A stretch of 6,995 bases of DNA from Deltaproteobacteria bacterium RBG_16_54_11 (GTDB lineage: Bacteria; Desulfobacterota; B13-G15; RBG-16-54-18), in contig MGQS01000049.1 of the NCBI GenBank assembly GCA_001797905.1, forward strand, positions 2,831 through 9,825. Reading direction: 5' to 3'. This document shows, piece by piece, positions 1 to 5,644 of the stretch; within the stretch, counting starts at the first letter, position 1, and the number at the start of each line of letters is the position of its first letter. Both the position numbers and the translations under genes were made by a program. The notes below the pieces were generated by a model. It did not search any database and was not told where the DNA came from. It was given only the letters and a program-made list of their open reading frames with translations.

Positions 1-2
1 AC

Positions 3-50
3 GATACAATCCTCACGTATCACGCTGTGCGAAAAGGAGAAAGGGAGTGA
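3..50 (+). CDS. Possible C-terminal tail of an upstream gene, cut by the left edge
   Basis: A reading frame open from the left edge ends in TGA at 48-50, giving a tail that reads DTILTYHAVRKGERE. The stop overlaps the GTG start of the next gene in the arrangement GTGA, a common sign of translational coupling inside an operon. The visible 15 residues are too few to name a family. Two other forward frames are also open at the edge, so the choice rests only on the overlap. If real, this gene would probably be co-transcribed with the GH57 gene. Confidence 0.3.
   Translation, partial: DTILTYHAVRKGERE
32..39 (+). promoter_or_regulatory. Ribosome binding site for the GH57 gene
   Basis: AAAAGGAG lies 7 bases before the GTG at 47. 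It supports that GTG as the start even though the same frame stays open to the left edge. The first residues after it (KRSICIHGHFYQPP) match the usual N-terminus of this family. Confidence 0.65.
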
Positions 51-2473
51 AACGCTCTATCTGCATCCACGGCCACTTTTATCAGCCACCCCGTGAAAAT
101 CCGTGGCTCGAGGCCATCGAGTTCCAGGATGCTGTCTATCCGCACCACGACTGGAATGAAAAAATTACGGCAGAATGCTACGCGCCCAATGCGATCGCGC
201 GTATCCTGGATAAAGAAGGAAAGATTGCCCAGCTGGTCAACAACTACACGAAGATCAGCTTTAATTTCGGCCCAACCCTGCTGTCCTGGCTGGAGAAATA
301 TGCACCAGAGATCTATGGCGCCATTTTGGAGGCAGACCGAGAAAGCCAGACGCTCTTTGCAGGGCACGGATCAGCCCTGGCCCAGGCATACAACCATATG
401 ATCATGCCCCTTGCCAATAGCAGGGATAAGCGCACGCAGGTCATCTGGGGGATCGGAGACTTTGAATCCCGTTTTGGAAGGAAGCCGGAAGGGATGTGGC
501 TTCCGGAGACTGCCGTTGATCTTGAGACATTGGATATATTGGCTGGGCACGGCATTCTGTTTACCATACTCGCTCCGCGCCAGGCCAGACAGGCGCGCAA
601 GCTCGGTGAAAACCAGTGGAAGGATGTGAGCGGCGGGAAGATCGATCCCACGATGGCATACCGCTGTAAGCTCCCGTCAGGAAAAACGATAGCGCTCTTC
701 TTCTATGACGGCCGGACAGCGCATGACGTCGCCTTTGGCGATCTTTTAAACAGCGGTGAAGCCTTTGCCGCGCGGTTGAGAGGCGCCTCCTCCGATCGGG
801 GAGAAGGTTCTCACCTCGTCCACGTCGCAACCGATGGCGAGACCTATGGACACCATCGCCATTTCGGGGATATGGCCTTGGCATACGCCATTCACTCCAT
901 CGAGTCAGGGGATCAGGCGCATCTGACCAACTATGGAGCATACCTGGAAGGGCATCCCCCCAGCCATGAGGTCGAGATCCTCGAAAAGACCTCATGGGGC
1001 TGCATCCATGGGGTTGAGCGGTGGCGCAGCGACTGTGGGTGCAATACCGGAGCGCATCCCGGATGGCGTCAGGCCTGGCGCGCCCCGTTGCGAGAAGCCC
1101 TTGACTGGCTGAGGGATACCCTGGCGCCTGCCTATGAGGAAAGATCCCGCTCTTTTTTCAAGGACCCCTGGGCAGCGCGCGACGCCTACATCCGGATTAT
1201 CCTCAATCGGTCGCCCGAGGGTATGGTCGGGTTTTTCCATGAGCACACTGTCAGGGCGTTGACAGATGTGGATAAAACCGCGGCGCTCAAACTCCTGGAG
1301 CTCCAACGACATGCCATGCTTATGTACACCAGCTGCGGGTGGTTTTTCGACGATCTATCGGGCATCGAGACCATCCAGATCATACAATATGCCGGACGCG
1401 TATTGCAGCTTGCTCGAGAAATATTCGGCGACGGCACGGAATCACCATTTCTGGCGCACCTGGAGCGAGCCAAGAGTAACATCCCGGCGCATGGAAACGG
1501 CCGCCATATCTACGAGCAATTCGTCAAACCAGCTATGGTTGATCTGAGGGATGTTGGAGCCCACTACGCTATAGGCTCCATCTTTGATGAAAGGTCTGAA
1601 CGGACCGCGGTCTATTGCTATACAATAGACCAAAAGGATTACAAAATCTCCGAGTCAGGAAGGACAAAGCTCGCCATGGGCAGGGCGACGATTACCTCAG
1701 AGATAACGCGAGAATCGGCTGATCTCTGTTTCGGTGTTCTGCACGGGGGTGATCGCGCCATCAACTGCGGCGTAAGGACATATCAGGGAGAAAAAAACTA
1801 CCAGGCCATGAGGCGCGAGATCTCCCGCTCCTTTGACAAGGGGGATTTGCCAAAAACAATCCGCTTGATGAACAACCACTTCGGTTCTTCCCTCTACTCC
1901 TTGAAATCGCTCTTCCGCGATGAGCAGCGCAAGATCTTGAACCTGATCATGGAATCAACCATTCAAGATGCGGAGAAAGAATACCGGCGGCTCTATGAGC
2001 ACCATGCCCCGATGATGCGCCTGCTCAAGGAGCTGAAGATACCGGCGCCCAAGGCGATCTATTCGGCTGCTGAGGTGGCCATCAATGCCGGTCTTCGCCG
2101 TGCATTCGAGGAGAAGCGATTTGATCCTGAACAGGTCGAAGACTTGCTGAAAGAGGCCGGGGAAACGGGGATCGCTCTTGATGCCGACACCCTCGAGTTT
2201 GTCTTCAGAGAGACTGTCGAACACATGGCTGAACGCCTCGCCGATGATCCCTCTGACCTCTCTTTGATCAAACGGCTTGAGGCGGCTGTGGGACTGGCAG
2301 GCTCTCTGCCTTTTCGAGTAAACCTGTGGAGGACCCAGAATATCTTTTATGAGATACTGCAGAAGGTCTATGAGACATTTCGCCACAAGGCCGACCAGGG
2401 CGGGAAAAAGGCCGTTGAATGGCTCAGACACCTCCGGAGGCTCGGCGACAAGCTCTCTGTTCGTGTTGAGTAG
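47..2473 (+). CDS. GH57 family glycoside hydrolase with DUF3536-type C-terminal region
   Basis: This 808-residue protein starts with a GTG. The N-terminal ~350 residues form the GH57 (beta/alpha)7-barrel type domain. Visible motifs are HFYQPP at 10-15 (first conserved region), GMWLPET at 149-155 with E154 in the place of the catalytic nucleophile, and ATDGETYGHH at 261-270 with D263 in the place of the acid/base. The segment WGCIHGVERWRSDCGCNTG at 317-335 is characteristic of the DUF3536 subgroup. The remainder, roughly 370-800, is mostly helical by composition and contains the DUF3536 region. No signal peptide or membrane segment is seen, so it should be cytoplasmic. GH57 enzymes cleave, transfer or branch alpha-glucans. 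The reaction of this subgroup is not certain to me, and the link to glycogen or maltodextrin turnover is inferred from the neighbouring malQ and glgA. The stop TAG is followed by a repeat-rich spacer, so co-transcription with malQ is possible but not evident. Confidence 0.93.
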   Translation: MKRSICIHGHFYQPPRENPWLEAIEFQDAVYPHHDWNEKITAECYAPNAIARILDKEGKIAQLVNNYTKISFNFGPTLLSWLEKYAPEIYGAILEADRESQTLFAGHGSALAQAYNHMIMPLANSRDKRTQVIWGIGDFESRFGRKPEGMWLPETAVDLETLDILAGHGILFTILAPRQARQARKLGENQWKDVSGGKIDPTMAYRCKLPSGKTIALFFYDGRTAHDVAFGDLLNSGEAFAARLRGASSDRGEGSHLVHVATDGETYGHHRHFGDMALAYAIHSIESGDQAHLTNYGAYLEGHPPSHEVEILEKTSWGCIHGVERWRSDCGCNTGAHPGWRQAWRAPLREALDWLRDTLAPAYEERSRSFFKDPWAARDAYIRIILNRSPEGMVGFFHEHTVRALTDVDKTAALKLLELQRHAMLMYTSCGWFFDDLSGIETIQIIQYAGRVLQLAREIFGDGTESPFLAHLERAKSNIPAHGNGRHIYEQFVKPAMVDLRDVGAHYAIGSIFDERSERTAVYCYTIDQKDYKISESGRTKLAMGRATITSEITRESADLCFGVLHGGDRAINCGVRTYQGEKNYQAMRREISRSFDKGDLPKTIRLMNNHFGSSLYSLKSLFRDEQRKILNLIMESTIQDAEKEYRRLYEHHAPMMRLLKELKIPAPKAIYSAAEVAINAGLRRAFEEKRFDPEQVEDLLKEAGETGIALDADTLEFVFRETVEHMAERLADDPSDLSLIKRLEAAVGLAGSLPFRVNLWRTQNIFYEILQKVYETFRHKADQGGKKAVEWLRHLRRLGDKLSVRVE

Positions 2474-2560
2474 ATGACGCGTGTTTAGGCGGCGAATTAC
2501 AGTTCGCAAGGTTGCTGTAAGTTACATACAAAATAACTGCCACTATCTCCTCTCCCCGCG

Positions 2561-2577
2561 GAGACTGTGTCGCAATT
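2561..2577 (+). repeat. Left terminal inverted repeat
   Basis: GAGACTGTGTCGCAATT is 17 bases long, and its exact reverse complement lies at 2729-2745. The outer GC-rich flank is also partly mirrored, so the true end may lie at about 2552. Confidence 0.8.
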
Positions 2578-2681
2578 CAAATATTTCCCTCGCCCTACGT
2601 CAGTGGGGAGAGGGTGGGGGTGAAGGGCTCAGCGAAAAGGCATTGAAAATATTGTTTTTTATTGTAACCCCTCATCCTGCA

Positions 2682-2708
2682 CCTTCTCCCCTTAGTAAGG
2701 GGAGAAGG
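2682..2708. repeat. Perfect 13-bp hairpin inside the MITE-like element
   Basis: CCTTCTCCCCTTA (2682-2694) pairs with TAAGGGGAGAAGG (2696-2708) around a single central G, so in practice the loop is about five bases. It belongs to the family of CCCTCTCC-type bacterial intergenic palindromes. No T-run follows on the + strand, so it is not a typical terminator, although such a stem could stabilise or attenuate a transcript. Confidence 0.75.
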
Positions 2709-2728
2709 GATATTTGGTGCTAAAATGT

Positions 2729-2745
2729 AATTGCGACACAGTCTC
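2729..2745 (-). repeat. Right terminal inverted repeat
   Basis: AATTGCGACACAGTCTC is the exact reverse complement of the left terminal repeat at 2561-2577. The following bases TCGGGGGAG partly mirror the left flank CTCCCCGCG. Confidence 0.8.
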
Positions 2746-2763
2746 TCGGGGGAGCGGGACCTT

Positions 2764-2816
2764 CCCTCTCCCGCCCCCACCTCAAAGACGGCGGGATCTT
2801 CGACAGCAGGAGAGGG
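2764..2816. repeat. Second CCCTCT/AGAGGG palindromic repeat
   Basis: CCCTCTCC (2764-2771) is mirrored by GGAGAGGG (2809-2816). Nested within it, CCCGCC (2770-2775) pairs with GGCGGG (2790-2795), leaving a bulge of about 15 bases on the right. It is of the same sequence style as the arms of the neighbouring element, but lies outside its terminal repeats. A T-run (2828-2832) sits 11 bases past the stem, too far for a standard rho-independent terminator. Confidence 0.45.
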
Positions 2817-2920
2817 GGTTAATGATATTTTTCCCGTGACGCCTGATTCATCGGTGGTACGCTGCTATGAAAATTAATAAAAGGACCCATGCGATATCCT
2901 CGGTATCATTGTCCATGAGT

Positions 2921-2926
2921 GAGGAG
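2921..2926 (+). promoter_or_regulatory. Ribosome binding site for malQ
   Basis: GAGGAG lies 5 bases before the ATG at 2932 and fixes that start. The encoded N-terminus (MNKRGSGLLLHITSLPSPFG) also matches the beginning of the GH77 family. Confidence 0.75.
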
Positions 2927-2931
2927 TAATA

Positions 2932-4425
2932 ATGAATAAACGAGGAAGCGGCTTACTCCTGCATATCACGTCCCTCCCGTCGCCATTCGGCATTGGGGAC
3001 ATGGGACCGGAGGCGTATCGGTTCGCGGACCTCCTCGCCAAGGCCAAGCAGGGTTTCTGGCAGATCCTCCCGTTAAATCCCATCGACCCGGCCTATGGGA
3101 ACTCCCCTTACCACAGTATTGCCGCTTTTGCCGGCAATCCACTCTTGCTAAGCCCGGAGGGTATGGTGCAGGAGGGTCTTCTTGCCAAAAAAGACGTGGA
3201 AGCTCGTGATCATCCGCAGGGGCGGGTTGATTACGACGCCGTTATTGCGTATAAATCAAAGCTCTTTCACCTGGCCTATGAGCGCTTTGCCAAGGCCAAA
3301 GACCACGACGAATATCAACGGTTCTGCTCGGGAAACGCCTCTTGGCTCGATGATTTCTCCCTTTTTGTTGCACTCAAGGCCCATTTTAAGGGCATTGCAT
3401 GGAACGAATGGCCTGCCGAGGCGCGCGATAGACAACGCACGGCTTTACAATCCGCGAAAAATGATCTCCACGATGCCATCGAGAAAGAGCGGTTCCTCCA
3501 ATATCTCTTCTTCCACCAGTGGTTCGCACTCAAACAATACTGCAACGGAAAGGGCATCAGGATCATCGGGGATATGCCCATCTATGTGGATTATGACAGC
3601 GTGGATGTATGGACTAATCCTGAGATATTTAAGCTGGACGAGAACAAGAGGCCTGTTGCCGTTGCCGGTGTGCCGCCCGATTACTTCAGCGCAACGGGAC
3701 AGCTCTGGGGTAATCCCGTTTACCAATGGGATGCGCTGAAGCATCGAGGATATGACTGGTGGGTTCAGAGGATGGAGCATATGCTGCACCTCTTTGACGT
3801 GGTGCGCATCGATCACTTTCGCGGCCTGGTCGGCTACTGGGAAGTCCCGGCAGGGGAGCAAACGGCCGTCAAAGGGCAGTGGATCAAGGCGCCTGCCGTA
3901 GATTTCTTCCATGCCCTGTCCAAGCGCTTTCCCTCTCTCCCCGTCATTGCCGAGGACCTCGGCGTCATCACCCCGGATGTCAGGGAGGTCATGCGCCGGT
4001 TCGAGCTCCCCGGCATGAAGGTGCTCCTGTTTGCCTTTGGCGAGGATAACCCCATGCACCCTTATTTACCGCATACGTATGGAAGAAACGCGGTAGTCTA
4101 TACCGGCACCCATGACAATAATACCGCGAGGGGATGGTTTGAAAAGGAGTCAAAGCCGGAAGACAAGGCGCGGTTGCTCCGTTACCTTGGCAGAGAAGTG
4201 CCGGCTCAGGATATTCCCCGGGAGCTGATCCGGCTCGCCATGATGTCGAGAGCGAACCTGGCCATCATCCCCCTGCAGGATATCCTCGGCCTCGGCGCGG
4301 AGGCCCGGATGAATCAACCAGGCACCGGTCGTGGCAATTGGGAGTGGCAGCTTGTGCCAGGGCAGATGACGCCAGAACTGGCAGAACAACTTCGCGCAAT
4401 GACGGAGACATATGGAAGGGGTTGA
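2932..4425 (+). CDS. malQ: 4-alpha-glucanotransferase (amylomaltase, GH77)
   Basis: MalQ moves alpha-1,4-glucan segments between maltodextrins, releasing glucose and longer chains, and acts in the cytoplasm in maltose and glycogen turnover. The 497-residue length is that of the compact bacterial amylomaltases of the Thermus type. Motifs in order are SGLLLHITSLPSPFGIGD at 6-23, GNSPYHSIAAFAGNP at 56-70, IIGDMPIYVD at 211-220, VVRIDHFRG at 290-298 with the nucleophile D294, VIAEDLG at 338-344 with the acid/base E341, and YTGTHDNNTARGW at 390-402 with D395 as the transition-state stabiliser. The C-terminal NQPGTGRGNWEW at 461-472 is also typical. All three catalytic carboxylates are present and the frame is intact, so the enzyme should be active. 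It follows a repeat-rich spacer and has its own strong ribosome binding site. The gene faces hicA convergently across 77 bp, in which I see no clear terminator. Confidence 0.97.
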   Translation: MNKRGSGLLLHITSLPSPFGIGDMGPEAYRFADLLAKAKQGFWQILPLNPIDPAYGNSPYHSIAAFAGNPLLLSPEGMVQEGLLAKKDVEARDHPQGRVDYDAVIAYKSKLFHLAYERFAKAKDHDEYQRFCSGNASWLDDFSLFVALKAHFKGIAWNEWPAEARDRQRTALQSAKNDLHDAIEKERFLQYLFFHQWFALKQYCNGKGIRIIGDMPIYVDYDSVDVWTNPEIFKLDENKRPVAVAGVPPDYFSATGQLWGNPVYQWDALKHRGYDWWVQRMEHMLHLFDVVRIDHFRGLVGYWEVPAGEQTAVKGQWIKAPAVDFFHALSKRFPSLPVIAEDLGVITPDVREVMRRFELPGMKVLLFAFGEDNPMHPYLPHTYGRNAVVYTGTHDNNTARGWFEKESKPEDKARLLRYLGREVPAQDIPRELIRLAMMSRANLAIIPLQDILGLGAEARMNQPGTGRGNWEWQLVPGQMTPELAEQLRAMTETYGRG

Positions 4426-4502
4426 CGATCAGGAATGACAAAAATGAGGCCCTTGTTAAGTTAAGAAAACTTCAAAAGTAGCCGGGCAATCACCTATTTC
4501 AA

Positions 4503-4723
4503 CTATTTCAAGAATTTTTCAAGAGAGGCGCCAGCCCCTTTTACGATTGCCCTGAGGGTCCCTTCAGGAATATCACCTGGATGGTTCGGAATGGTAGTCC
4601 GATTCCTTGTCTTGGGATTCACCAGATTTCATGACTACCTTTTGCGTATCTATCGAATTCGAAGCCCAGGGTCTTTAGCCGACTTATTACATCTTTGTAC
4701 TTGAACCCCGCTAATCTACCCAT
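4503..4723 (-). pseudogene. hicA: HicA-type mRNA interferase toxin, frameshifted
   Basis: HicA toxins are small RNA-binding, double-stranded-RNA-binding-fold ribonucleases that cleave mRNA and are neutralised by HicB. The first part reads MGRLAGFKYKDVISRLKTLG and continues to the hallmark GSHEIW (residues 29-34, with the catalytic-type His at 31), then hits TGA at 4621-4619. The rest of the family pattern continues immediately in the -1 frame from 4619: NPKTRNRTTIPNHPGDIPEG, then TLRAIVKGAGASLEKFLK and a TAG at 4505-4503. One base is missing between the two parts. Restoring a G (TGG GTG AAT) gives the expected IWVNP and a normal 73-residue HicA. As read, only a 34-residue fragment is made, so the toxin should be inactive. 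Its ATG overlaps the hicB stop (TAATG). A sequencing or assembly error in a short G run, shown as CC at 4622-4623 on the given strand, would look identical. Confidence 0.85.
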
Positions 4724-4965
4724 TAGAAGCCGACTGCTACATCTATCTCAATTCGGTTGGCAACTTTGCAAAGTCGAGGGGGTAAGGGATCGCCATGTTC
4801 GATAAGCGAGTCAATAAGTTTGCGGGCGACGTCCTGAGCGATTTCTATAGTTTCCGCAACGGTTCGGCCTTGAGCTACTAGTCCGGGAATATCTTCTGAG
4901 GTAGCTAAATATTGTCCTTCCGGCAACGTTTCGATATTTAGATGAATGGTATATTCATTCGCCAT
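4723..4965 (-). CDS. hicB: HicB-family antitoxin, short form
   Basis: HicB binds and inactivates the HicA toxin. The 80-residue product has the small HicB/UPF0150 fold pattern: a beta start EYTIHLNIETLPEGQYLA, the hallmark DIPGLVAQGRTVAETIEIAQ, an amphipathic helix DVARKLIDSLIEHGDPLPP, and a final strand RIEIDVAV. No C-terminal ribbon-helix-helix or helix-turn-helix domain is present, so this is the minimal form and may not bind DNA itself. The ATG at 4965 is preferred because GGAGG lies 6 bases upstream. The earlier in-frame ATG at 4971 directly abuts that GGAGG, leaving no spacing. The stop TAA shares its last base with the ATG of hicA, so the pair is translationally coupled in the order antitoxin then toxin. 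The frame is intact although its partner is broken. Confidence 0.88.
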   Translation of the reverse strand: MANEYTIHLNIETLPEGQYLATSEDIPGLVAQGRTVAETIEIAQDVARKLIDSLIEHGDPLPPRLCKVANRIEIDVAVGF

Positions 4966-4982
4966 AAGCATCCTCCAGATAA

Positions 4983-5011
4983 AGCATACATCAAATAGAG
5001 AGCATTGACAA
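4983..5011 (-). promoter_or_regulatory. Candidate sigma-70 promoter for hicBA
   Basis: On the minus strand TTGTCA (5011-5006) and TATGCT (4988-4983) are separated by exactly 17 bases, matching 5 of 6 and 4 of 6 consensus positions. The predicted start of transcription, near 4976, would fall right at the GGAGG ribosome binding site, giving a very short leader. The call rests on pattern alone. Confidence 0.35.
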
Positions 5012-5021
5012 CCATAGAATG

Positions 5022-5042
5022 GAGAACGAGGGGGACGTTCTC
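5022..5042. repeat. 7-bp inverted repeat just upstream of the hicB promoter candidate
   Basis: GAGAACG (5022-5028) and CGTTCTC (5036-5042) are perfect inverted copies around a 7-base AGGGGGA centre. It lies about 10 bases upstream of the candidate -35 box of hicBA and downstream of the exported-protein gene. It could be an operator or a short hairpin. There is no T-run on either side, so a terminator is unlikely. Confidence 0.3.
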
Positions 5043-5101
5043 GAAAGCTTCCACTTTTAAGTTCGTGGGAAGGTAAGAGAGAGTTGATGCGTAGCGCAGT
5101 T

Positions 5102-5395
5102 TCACCTCCCTAATATAGTTATGCGAGTGGCCGCATTTCTTTTTAGGTTATCCTTAACATATGTAATTTTTACCCTATCCCCAATAAAGGGATGTCTGGA
5201 AGTCAGACGCGTATGACGACCAAGCCAGAATACGGAAACCCTGCCATTATCTGCTCTGACCTGGATTGCCTTCCCCTCTGTAGCGACAACCTCCCCATAA
5301 AAGACAGCCGCGTGGGCCACTTCAATAGTGAGCAGAAGAGAACAAACCATCAGGATAAAAAATCCGATCACCGCCATGTATTTACGATTCCTCAT
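5102..5395 (-). CDS. Small exported basic protein of unknown function
   Basis: I do not recognise the family. The 97-residue product has a clear Sec-type signal peptide: a basic start MRNRKYM, a hydrophobic core from about 8 to 24 (AVIGFFILMVCSLLL), and an AHA cleavage motif at 27-29. The mature part of about 68 residues is rich in Arg and Lys and alternates like a small beta-barrel: FYGEVVATEGKAIQVRA, then RVSVFWLGRHTRL, GDRVKITYV and RITILGR. This resembles a single OB- or SH3-like barrel, which is inference from pattern only. The cysteine at 18 is preceded by Val, so it does not make a lipobox. The start at 5395 is chosen over an in-frame ATG at 5419 because a perfect AGGAGG sits 9 bases before it. 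The protein should be periplasmic or secreted. Its neighbours give no functional clue. Confidence 0.7.
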   Translation of the reverse strand: MRNRKYMAVIGFFILMVCSLLLTIEVAHAAVFYGEVVATEGKAIQVRADNGRVSVFWLGRHTRLTSRHPFIGDRVKITYVKDNLKRNAATRITILGR

Positions 5396-5644
5396 TTCAA
5401 ATACCCTCCTTTTTTTCATCTATCCCTTTTTAATATTGTGTCATACTTTTCTCTATTTAAAAACTATCAGTAAAGTAATGCCATTTTTGGAAGAATCAAG
5501 GTTACTATACCTACTACTAGTTATTAGCTCGTAAGTCAGAGTCTGCTCACAATATTACATTCTTATTATCCACACTAGAATTAGTCCAGGTGGCTTGCGT
5601 CGTTTCAACCATCGCGCCAATCACGGGTTACAGTAGCTGATTAT
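5396..5644. other. AT-rich spacer between glgA and the exported-protein gene
   Basis: This stretch of 249 bases is distinctly AT-rich; 5461-5520 contains 19 G/C in 60 bases. It lies between the end of glgA and the start of the next gene on the same strand. No hairpin with a T-run is evident after glgA, and no promoter stands out before the exported-protein gene. Short forward frames across it are hydrophobic and have no ribosome binding site that I can see. Confidence 0.5.
5405..5410 (-). promoter_or_regulatory. Ribosome binding site deciding the start of the small exported protein
   Basis: AGGAGG on the minus strand lies 9 bases before the ATG at 5395. An upstream in-frame ATG at 5419 would add eight mostly basic residues and would be served only by a weaker AAGGGA, so the downstream start is favoured. 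Confidence 0.65.

Larger units (their letters stand above)
2561..2745. mobile_element. MITE-like element with 17-bp perfect terminal inverted repeats
   Basis: The ends are perfect inverted copies, GAGACTGTGTCGCAATT at 2561-2577 and its reverse complement at 2729-2745. With three mismatches the match continues outward through CTCCCC (2552-2557) and GGGGAG (2749-2754). Inside, CAAATAT (2578-2584) is mirrored by ATATTTG (2710-2716). Each arm then carries a CCCT...AGGG palindromic unit in opposite orientation, about 70% alike by eye. The two arms surround an AT-rich centre at about 2627-2667. There is no room for a transposase, so if mobile it would be non-autonomous. I see no clear target-site duplication and cannot name the insertion-sequence family. 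It could instead be a chromosomal repeat that acts as a long RNA hairpin. Confidence 0.6.
2474..2931. other. 458-bp repeat-rich spacer between the GH57 gene and malQ
   Basis: No convincing gene lies here. The short frames that are open encode low-complexity strings such as FTPTLSPLT and NIPSPLTKGR, the typical false translation of CCCCTCTCCC/GGGGAGAGGG repeats. The spacer holds an inverted-repeat element (2561-2745) and a further palindromic stretch (2764-2816). The last ~110 bases before malQ are plain sequence in which I see no convincing sigma-70 promoter. A weak TTACAG/CTGTAA pair near 2500 just after the GH57 stop lacks a T-run, so I do not call it a terminator. Confidence 0.7.

Noticed and set aside
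1955..2509. A 184-residue minus-strand open frame under the GH57 gene
   Set aside because: It is fully explained as a shadow of the well-supported GH57 frame and has no recognisable motif.
2481..2780. Short open frames of 80 residues (+) and 61 residues (-) across the repeat-rich spacer
   Set aside because: They translate palindromic repeats into low-complexity strings (SPLTKGR, TPTLSPLT) and have no convincing start signals or domain pattern.
3445..4059. A 204-residue minus-strand open frame under malQ
   Set aside because: It is antisense to the catalytic core of malQ. Its length reflects the codon bias of the real gene, and the translation shows no family pattern.
4470..4490. Weak AAGTT/AACTT hairpin downstream of malQ as a terminator
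   Set aside because: The stem is only about five AT-rich pairs with no T-run after it.
5049..5076. CTTCCAC/GTGGGAAG imperfect pair between the exported-protein gene and hicB
   Set aside because: It needs a bulge, is short and lacks a T-run on either strand, so chance is a sufficient explanation.
5342..5344. Cys18 of the small exported protein as a lipoprotein attachment site
   Set aside because: The residues before it are LMV; a lipobox needs a small residue (Gly, Ala or Ser) just before the Cys, and a good AHA signal peptidase I site follows.
5192..5534. Plus-strand open frames of 93 and 68 residues over the exported-protein gene and its AT-rich upstream region
   Set aside because: They overlap the better-supported minus-strand gene, lack ribosome binding sites, and are hydrophobic only because the sequence is AT-rich.
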